Both the position numbers and the translations under genes were made by a program. Positions 28,239 through 32,030 of a stretch of DNA of 32,030 nt are shown in pieces. The stretch spans positions 1-32,030 of IMG/VR virus record IMGVR_UViG_3300031841_001051, one strand, 5' to 3'. The notes beneath the pieces are model-generated. The model was given only the letters and a program-made list of their open reading frames with translations, did not search any database and was not told where the DNA came from. Source of the DNA: a virus. Each line of letters opens with the position of its first letter. Within the stretch, counting starts at the first letter, position 1.

Positions 28239-28365
28239 TTCTTAATATATCTTTCTTTACTCTTGGTCTGGATTGTCTTTGTTTATAAGAATACACAGAC
28301 AGAGCTTTCTTTTCTCTATCAGAAGTTTTTTCTTTAATTAGTTTTTTAAAATCTTTATGGTCCAT
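28228..28365 (-). CDS. tiny basic protein
   Basis: 45 residues: MDHKDFKKLIKEKTSDREKK then ALSVYSYKQRQSRPRVKKDI and LRNED. The ATG overlaps the preceding stop as TAATG and the end overlaps the next gene by 11 bases. Highly charged, probably disordered or a single helix. No function recognised. Confidence 0.55.
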   Translation of the reverse strand: MDHKDFKKLIKEKTSDREKKALSVYSYKQRQSRPRVKKDILRNED

Positions 28366-28574
28366 TATTTTAAATTATCAAACATATTCTTACAAGGTAA
28401 TGTTCCCTTTATAAATTGTTCAAATAATCCTTTATCTTTATCATTGGATCTGCACTTACAATACTTGCGAGGTCTTGCATAAATTTTACGCCATAGTCTA
28501 TTTTCTAATCTTGAAACATAAGTCAGCAGCTTACCTGACACCCATCTATCTAATTTATAAATTAAACATTTCAT
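28365..28574 (-). CDS. unknown small protein with Cys pattern
   Basis: 69 residues: MKCLIYKLDRWVSGKLLTYV then SRLENRLWRKIYARPRKYCK and CRSNDKDKGL, ending GTLPCKNMFDNLK. It overlaps the preceding basic gene as ATGA. Four Cys (positions 3, 39, 41, 61) may bind a metal. A basic amphipathic N-terminal half could touch membrane or nucleic acid. No family recognised. Confidence 0.55.
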   Translation of the reverse strand: MKCLIYKLDRWVSGKLLTYVSRLENRLWRKIYARPRKYCKCRSNDKDKGLFEQFIKGTLPCKNMFDNLK

Positions 28575-28705
28575 ATCTTACCTTGTCCCCTATACTTTTT
28601 TTTGTGTTGTAATCTTTTAGATTTAGAGGGAGACTTACTATGTCTACCTTTTCTTTTTATTCTTTTTCGCTCTAGTGGTGCGTACTCTTTTACTTTTCGT
28701 GCCAT
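28571..28705 (-). CDS. tiny basic protein overlapping another in a different frame
   Basis: 44 residues: MARKVKEYAPLERKRIKRKG then RHSKSPSKSKRLQHKKKYRG and QGKI. The end RHSK...K...KKYRGQG is familiar from marine phage small proteins. Its first 62 bases overlap the gene 28,644-28,784 in another frame; both look like genuine basic proteins. The stop overlaps the next ATG (ATGA). Likely nucleic acid binding by composition only. Confidence 0.58.
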   Translation of the reverse strand: MARKVKEYAPLERKRIKRKGRHSKSPSKSKRLQHKKKYRGQGKI

Positions 28706-28784
28706 AGCCTAAACCCTGTTGTGATTTTAAAGTAATCTTTGTACCAAATTGTTGTGAAAACATTTTAGCGATTTGATTACTCAT
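28644..28784 (-). CDS. tiny protein coupled to the holin gene
   Basis: 46 residues: MSNQIAKMFSQQFGTKITLK then SQQGLGYGTKSKRVRTTRAK and KNKKKR. It starts on the last base of the holin stop (TAATG). The first half has an amphipathic helix, the second half is very basic. It overlaps the next gene by 62 bases in another frame. Function unknown. Confidence 0.52.
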   Translation of the reverse strand: MSNQIAKMFSQQFGTKITLKSQQGLGYGTKSKRVRTTRAKKNKKKR

Positions 28785-29161
28785 TACTTTCGCTTTATCA
28801 AATCAGTGGCTTTAAGTCCATACACAGAAGCAATAACTCCTACGAATATGGTTTGATACCAGAAAGGAAGCTGAGAAAAGTATTCAAAAAATAACTTCAT
28901 TTTTTCCATGTGCGTTGGATCATCACTCCATACAGCAAAGCCTAGCATAACAATAGGCACAGAGAGCAAAAGTAAAATGAATTCGTCTTTCCAATCTGAT
29001 TGTCGTGCTTCTAATAACTTACCTTGATACTCCGCTTCACCATTCGCCATCTTCTCAGCGTGTCTCATCTGAGCATCTGCCATAAGCATTTTTGTCTTTT
29101 GTCTATTCTTATAGATATGACTACCTGCTTGAACTGCTAATTTAATTGCACTGATCCACAT
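28784..29161 (-). CDS. holin (3TM/GTA-holin-like)
   Basis: 125 residues. An amphipathic charged N-terminal half (QKTKMLMADAQMRHAEKMAN, then QGKLLEARQSDWKDE) is followed by two hydrophobic segments at about 61-78 (FILLLLSVPIVMLGFAVW) and 101-116 (WYQTIFVGVIASVYGL), with a basic C-terminus. This is the plan of the holin group called 3TM or GTA-type, in which KDE(f/w) marks the start of the first membrane segment. It starts one base after the endolysin stop, so the two form a lysis cassette. Confidence 0.78.
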   Translation of the reverse strand: MWISAIKLAVQAGSHIYKNRQKTKMLMADAQMRHAEKMANGEAEYQGKLLEARQSDWKDEFILLLLSVPIVMLGFAVWSDDPTHMEKMKLFFEYFSQLPFWYQTIFVGVIASVYGLKATDLIKRK

Positions 29162-29162
29162 A

Positions 29163-29624
29163 TTACCAAGGTCTATATTTTACTTTTCCTTCTTCGTCTC
29201 TAAATGCTCTGAGACTTTGTTTCCTATTCTTCTTGCCGACATACGACACATGAATCCATCCACTATTGGGTTCATCTTCACCTTTCCAGAACTCTAAAAT
29301 GAGCTGGTCAAAGTCAAGATTATTTTTAATCCATAACGCAACATCATAATTGGAAACGCCAATAATTTCAAGATCCGCTGCTTGACCTTTTGCGTGTTGG
29401 CTTTCAATACTAGAACCAATAGCTATGCAAAGCTCAGCACTACGATAACCTGAAGTAATAATCACTGGACTCTCATAGTGATTTCTTAGTGGTTGTAGTA
29501 CAGACTCTGCAAGTCTTTTTAAATTATTAATGTGATCTCCCGATGGATTGTTTGGAATACCTTTACGATCTGCGACCTGAGATTTAGTCAGTTCATTTAA
29601 GTTAAAGTTTTCTGTAAGTTTCAT
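29163..29624 (-). CDS. endolysin: M15-type zinc peptidase
   Basis: 153 residues of the peptidase M15 group (D-Ala-D-Ala carboxypeptidase/L-Ala-D-Glu endopeptidase-like). Evidence is ITSGYRSAELCIAIG, then SSIESQHAKGQAADL with zinc ligands H77 and D84, a catalytic Glu in QLILEF (E111) and the third ligand in GWIHVSY (H125). The N-terminal NFNLNELTKSQVADRKGIPN is the usual wall-binding-free start of this family. It cleaves peptide bonds in peptidoglycan and no signal peptide is present, so release depends on the holin encoded next. The gene overlaps the nuclease-like gene by 4 bases. Confidence 0.92.
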   Translation of the reverse strand: MKLTENFNLNELTKSQVADRKGIPNNPSGDHINNLKRLAESVLQPLRNHYESPVIITSGYRSAELCIAIGSSIESQHAKGQAADLEIIGVSNYDVALWIKNNLDFDQLILEFWKGEDEPNSGWIHVSYVGKKNRKQSLRAFRDEEGKVKYRPW

Positions 29625-29947
29625 CTGTTTTTAAATTTACGTTTAGGAATTTGGTAAACTTCTCCTTGTTCAGTTACATATATAATTGTTACGTTAAGAT
29701 CTTTTTGTCTCTTTGATGGTGTACGATTAATTCTTGTCCCAGCTTTACACCTATGGGTCTGGTTCTTTCTAAATGATACCGTTTTAACATCATAGTTCTT
29801 ATACTCTTTTGTTTTAGTATTGTAAGTCACAATGTCAATAGGACCAACCCCATCAAGAGGGGTAAAAACTATAGTGTTTTCTTGCTTTGCAAGATGAGAT
29901 TGTGCAAGTAACTGAGATGTAATACCTTTAACTTGTTTCTTGTTCAT
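29621..29947 (-). CDS. PD-(D/E)XK-type nuclease-like protein
   Basis: 108 residues. The order Q..ITSQLLAQSHLAKQENTI, FTPLDGVGPIDIVTYN, then EYKNYDVKTVSF resembles small PD-(D/E)XK proteins: a first helix, an Asp in GPIDIV (D38), and a D-V-K strand in place of ExK. The C-terminal strand VTIIYVTEQGEVYQIPK closes the fold. The family includes endonucleases and Holliday junction resolvase-like proteins. It is the first gene of the lysis operon, directly behind the palindrome at 29,953-29,979, and has no clear ribosome site. Confidence 0.62.
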   Translation of the reverse strand: MNKKQVKGITSQLLAQSHLAKQENTIVFTPLDGVGPIDIVTYNTKTKEYKNYDVKTVSFRKNQTHRCKAGTRINRTPSKRQKDLNVTIIYVTEQGEVYQIPKRKFKNR

Positions 29948-29952
29948 TGATA

Positions 29953-29979
29953 CAACTACTACTACATATAGTAGTTGTT
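29953..29979 (-). promoter_or_regulatory. perfect 10-bp palindrome with the shared 13-bp motif
   Basis: ACAACTACTA and TAGTAGTTGT form perfect 10-bp arms around CTACATA. Inside lies ACTACATATAGTA (29,962-29,974), the same 13 bases as at 16,767-16,779, in the same orientation to the downstream minus-strand operon. It is the probable control site of the lysis operon (promoter, operator or both). TATGTA at 29,970-29,965 with TTCATT 16 bases upstream is the best, though weak, sigma70-like reading. Confidence 0.6.
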
Positions 29980-30005
29980 AAATCAATGAATACTAATTGT
30001 GGATA

Positions 30006-30140
30006 TTACTTATCTAAATACTTTTGAATATCGTTGAACCAATCTTTCCAGAATTGTTTTACATCTGCATTAAACTTTTCTGCAGACTCTTTTACTTCTG
30101 AGTAAGTTGGAACTTTAAAAGGATTAAAGTTATTAAACAT
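30006..30140 (-). CDS. small phasin-like helical protein
   Basis: 44 residues: MFNNFNPFKVPTYSEVKESA then EKFNADVKQFWKDWFNDIQK and YLDK. AGGAG lies 6 bases before the ATG. An aromatic start followed by one amphipathic helix resembles a truncated phasin (granule-surface) segment. It stands in a gap between operons with its own ribosome site. The function in a phage is unknown; interaction with a host surface or with the virion is only a guess. Confidence 0.6.
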   Translation of the reverse strand: MFNNFNPFKVPTYSEVKESAEKFNADVKQFWKDWFNDIQKYLDK

Positions 30141-30193
30141 ATTGTTCTCCTGTTTTTGTTATAACTGGGATATATGTTGCGTTGCAATAGATG

Positions 30194-30370
30194 TCAAGAT
30201 TGATTAAAGTATTGTAATATAGCTGTGACAATCCCGGCAAGGAAAATAAGAATCCAAACAGCACCTTTACCTTTGTTTAGATCTTCTTTAATTTTCTTTT
30301 GCTCGTCTTTGAGTTCCTTGATTTCTCTGCAAATAAATTCTAATTTAACTTCTATTGCAGATTGATCCAT
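30194..30370 (-). CDS. small membrane protein with N-terminal coiled coil
   Basis: 58 residues: MDQSAIEVKLEFICREIKEL then KDEQKKIKEDLNKGKGAVWI and LIFLAGIVTAILQYFNQS. A charged helix (1-35) precedes one transmembrane segment (about 38-53), as in XhlA-like haemolysin/holin-associated proteins. It starts 2 bases after the preceding stop, so it is probably coupled. A role as antiholin or holin partner is possible. Confidence 0.6.
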   Translation of the reverse strand: MDQSAIEVKLEFICREIKELKDEQKKIKEDLNKGKGAVWILIFLAGIVTAILQYFNQS

Positions 30371-30372
30371 AA

Positions 30373-30660
30373 CTATTCAGGCTTAGTTGGGAAAGTAACA
30401 GCATTAGCTTGTTCTAATGTTGTAACACCTTCAGTTATATCTCTTAACTCTTGTCTATATGTTGTCATTTCATCAGACAGTGTATTATCAGATAACGCAA
30501 GGTAATCTGTATCAGCTAATAATCTGTTTCTTTCTTGTCTAATGTCTTGCATTTTTCTATCAAATGCACCATCATTCCATGCTTGTTCTTGTGCAGCTAT
30601 TGCAGCTATCTCTTCTGCTGTGAGTTCTACTTGTTGTCCATTTACTATTTTGTGTGGCAT
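30373..30660 (-). CDS. tail assembly chaperone-like protein (Phage_tail_APC type)
   Basis: 95 residues. The second half, RQERNRLLADTDYLALSDNT, TYRQELRDITEGVTTLEQAN and VTFPTKPE, is the conserved end of tail fibre-associated proteins: R.RN.LL..TD....D...........YRq.LRDit......(V/I).fP.kP. This pattern occurs both as a domain in small assembly chaperones and at the C-terminus of fibre-adjacent proteins. It follows the tandem paralogs after 17 bases and may help assemble them. The first half is Ala/Glu-rich and helical. Confidence 0.78.
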   Translation of the reverse strand: MPHKIVNGQQVELTAEEIAAIAAQEQAWNDGAFDRKMQDIRQERNRLLADTDYLALSDNTLSDEMTTYRQELRDITEGVTTLEQANAVTFPTKPE

Positions 30661-30677
30661 AATACTCCTATGTTATA

Positions 30678-31277
30678 TTAGTTTAGTCCGAACATCAATA
30701 TCTTACCATCATCTATATTTCCGCTAGACATTTGGAATTTAATGTTTGTTAAAGCTGATGTGGTGTTTGCGTAACCAGCTATAAATCCATTGTGAGAAAA
30801 ATCATTTGCGGCATTTTGTTCTCCAGTCGCAATAAAGTGTTTTACAAATGTGTTACTTGATGGATTAAAAACTGACATAACACCACTAAATGCTTCATCA
30901 TTTCCATTTCCTACACTTGATAAATCTAATACTTGAAAACCAGTACCTTGTGCCAAATCAGAACCACTTTCATAAGATAATTCGGTACTTGCATCGTTTT
31001 CTGAATGATATGCTCTAAAAGAGGTTGAGGTTTTAGTTACATTGTAATTACTTCCATTGTCAATAGAAAAATTAAATTGAAACCTAACACTATTTGTAGC
31101 TGGGTGCATATTCACAAAGAAAAACTTGTACTCCTTATATGAACCTAAACTAAACTCTATACTAGCACTGCTTGATGCAGTAGCAGATGATACTAATACC
31201 ATATCACCAAGACTAGCTGAACCTTCAAAACTTGTAAGGTTATCCAATGCGTTATTTTTTAATTTAATTAAACTCAT
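30678..31277 (-). CDS. beta-rich virion-type protein, tandem paralog 3 of 3
   Basis: 199 residues, beta-rich with many Ser, Thr, Asn and Phe. It begins MSLIKLKNNALDNLTSFEGS and ends GYANTTSALTNIKFQMSSGN then IDDGKILMFGLN. The two upstream genes share the start (M.LIK..NNAL), the middle (hF.y.n.HP.t..v.FqF) and the end (FQMSSG..ddG.I.(M/L)(F/Y)G). The type is frequent in uncultured marine phages near fibre genes and would fit a jelly-roll head or tail decoration or receptor-binding protein. It overlaps the neighbour as ATGA. Confidence 0.65.
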   Translation of the reverse strand: MSLIKLKNNALDNLTSFEGSASLGDMVLVSSATASSSASIEFSLGSYKEYKFFFVNMHPATNSVRFQFNFSIDNGSNYNVTKTSTSFRAYHSENDASTELSYESGSDLAQGTGFQVLDLSSVGNGNDEAFSGVMSVFNPSSNTFVKHFIATGEQNAANDFSHNGFIAGYANTTSALTNIKFQMSSGNIDDGKILMFGLN

Positions 31278-31870
31278 GCTGATATTCCATACATTTTAAT
31301 TGTTCCGTCAAATGTTCCTGATGACATTTGAAATTTTATATTTGTAAAAACATCTGTGGTATTAAAATAACCAGCGGCATAATGTTGACCAGAGTAATCT
31401 GTTACGCCATAAAAATTACATTCAGCTACAAAATGCTTAACATATGTTGGTGATGAATGTCCAAACAAAGTAACATAACCAGAACTACTTGCATCATTAT
31501 CAGTTTTTATTCCTTTGACTACATTTTGAAAACTTGTACCTTGTGCTTGGTCGTTTCCAGTATTGTAATTCAAAGAACCAGCCGCATCATTTTCATAATG
31601 TAAAGCAACAAAATAAGTTGAAGTTATTGTTTTATTAAAATTAGTTCCATCTGAACTGCATTGAAATTGAAAACCTACAGCACTTGTGCTGGGGTGTATA
31701 TTTGTATATTCAAAATGATGAATGTCGTAACTATTGTTAAATGTAAATTCTACTGATGATGAAGCTGAAGCTGTGGCAGTTGATAATAGTACAGGTTTGC
31801 CAGTTGGTACAGCACTAGGAAAAGCTGTTACAGATGATAGTGCGTTGTTTCCATGTTTGATTAATGCCAT
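31274..31870 (-). CDS. beta-rich virion-type protein, tandem paralog 2 of 3
   Basis: 198 residues: MALIKHGNNALSSVTAFPSA, then HHFEYTNIHPSTSAVGFQFQ, FVAECNFYGVTDYSGQHYAA and FQMSSGTFDGTIKMYGISA. It is co-linear over its whole length with 30,678-31,277, with highest identity at both ends and most variation in the middle, where exposed loops (NDASSSGYVTLFGHSSPTYV) would lie. This pattern fits a surface protein under diversifying selection. It starts on the last base of the preceding stop (TAATG). Function inferred only from type and place. Confidence 0.65.
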   Translation of the reverse strand: MALIKHGNNALSSVTAFPSAVPTGKPVLLSTATASASSSVEFTFNNSYDIHHFEYTNIHPSTSAVGFQFQCSSDGTNFNKTITSTYFVALHYENDAAGSLNYNTGNDQAQGTSFQNVVKGIKTDNDASSSGYVTLFGHSSPTYVKHFVAECNFYGVTDYSGQHYAAGYFNTTDVFTNIKFQMSSGTFDGTIKMYGISA

Positions 31871-32030
31871 TATGATACTCCGTATAATTTTATGATGCCG
31901 TCATCAATATTGCCTGAACTCATTTGAAACTTAATAGCATCTATTGCAGATGTAGTGTTAAAATATCCAGCAACATAAGCATCAACTGAATAATCTGAAG
32001 CATGATAGTTATTTAATCTAGCTATAAAGT
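31870..32030 (-). CDS. 3' end of a third paralog, cut by the window edge
   Basis: The last 53 codons are present. The minus strand ends with a YFNTTSAIDAIKFQMSSGN stretch, then IDDGIIKLYGVS and TAA, clearly the same C-terminus as the next two genes. A preceding segment (ARLNNYHASDYSVDAYVAG) matches the (H)FVAEC...DYSG...AAG region of paralog 2. The 5' part lies beyond 32,030. Confidence 0.7.
   Translation of the reverse strand, partial: FIARLNNYHASDYSVDAYVAGYFNTTSAIDAIKFQMSSGNIDDGIIKLYGVS

Noticed and set aside
1-32030. Possibility that the window is a complete circularly permuted genome
   Set aside because: The partial genes at the two ends leave two bases each over whole codons, so they do not join in frame; sequence must be missing.
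1-32030. tRNA genes, CRISPR arrays, insertion sequences, integrase or attachment site
   Set aside because: I looked for cloverleaf-like stems, regularly spaced direct repeats, transposase motifs and tyrosine or serine recombinase motifs and found none convincing.

Overview
The window is a stretch of a tailed double-stranded DNA phage with short-tail (podovirus) architecture. It is AT-rich, very densely packed, and most genes overlap as ATGA or TAATG stop/start pairs. The virion order (TerL, portal, scaffold, major capsid protein, tail tubular A and B, three to four internal virion proteins, T7 gp17-type tail fibre) is that of T7-like and BPP-1-like podoviruses. Many small genes resemble those of uncultured marine phages and of pelagiphages that lack their own RNA polymerase; a marine alphaproteobacterial (SAR11-like) host is therefore plausible, but this is inference. 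No DNA polymerase, RNA polymerase, helicase, primase or integrase gene is visible, so replication and transcription probably rely on the host, unless such genes lie outside the window. The two ends do not join in frame, so sequence is missing at one or both ends.

Layout. (1) Positions 1-16,768, minus strand: the structural operon, ending with a tail fibre and the start of one more gene cut by the left edge. (2) 16,780-17,187: the only long non-coding region, with GC-rich islands and an inverted repeat. (3) 17,188-19,274, plus strand: an island of small unknown genes plus a Gp88-family protein, with its own promoters and a clear intrinsic terminator. (4) 19,276-21,775, minus strand: a Cro-like regulator, small proteins, a winged-helix initiator-like protein that carries three 21-bp iteron-like repeats inside its gene, a zinc-finger protein and a TerS-like protein. 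(5) 21,859-26,182, plus strand: a recombination and DNA-modification operon (PD-(D/E)XK exonuclease, Rad52/ERF-type annealing protein, SSB-like protein, C5 cytosine methyltransferase, DUF6378-like protein, and a stand-alone DnaA domain IV protein). (6) 26,172-29,947, minus strand: lysis (M15 peptidase endolysin, holin, spanin-like protein), a nuclease-like gene and a run of tiny, very basic proteins. (7) 30,006-32,030, minus strand: tandem paralogous beta-rich virion-type proteins with a tail assembly chaperone-like gene.

How it may work together. Regions 4 and 5 diverge from one palindrome that holds both -35 boxes, beside a perfect DnaA-box sequence; this looks like the regulatory switch. 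A winged-helix initiator with internal iterons resembles the lambda O/ori arrangement, and the DnaA domain IV protein could bind the DnaA box. The exonuclease and annealing protein form a Red-like recombination pair. TerS and TerL sit on the same strand but are separated by the inverted island (3). A dense cluster of the hexamer TCGGAG, one orientation only, covers the terS end and the neighbouring small genes and may be a packaging or other DNA-level site.
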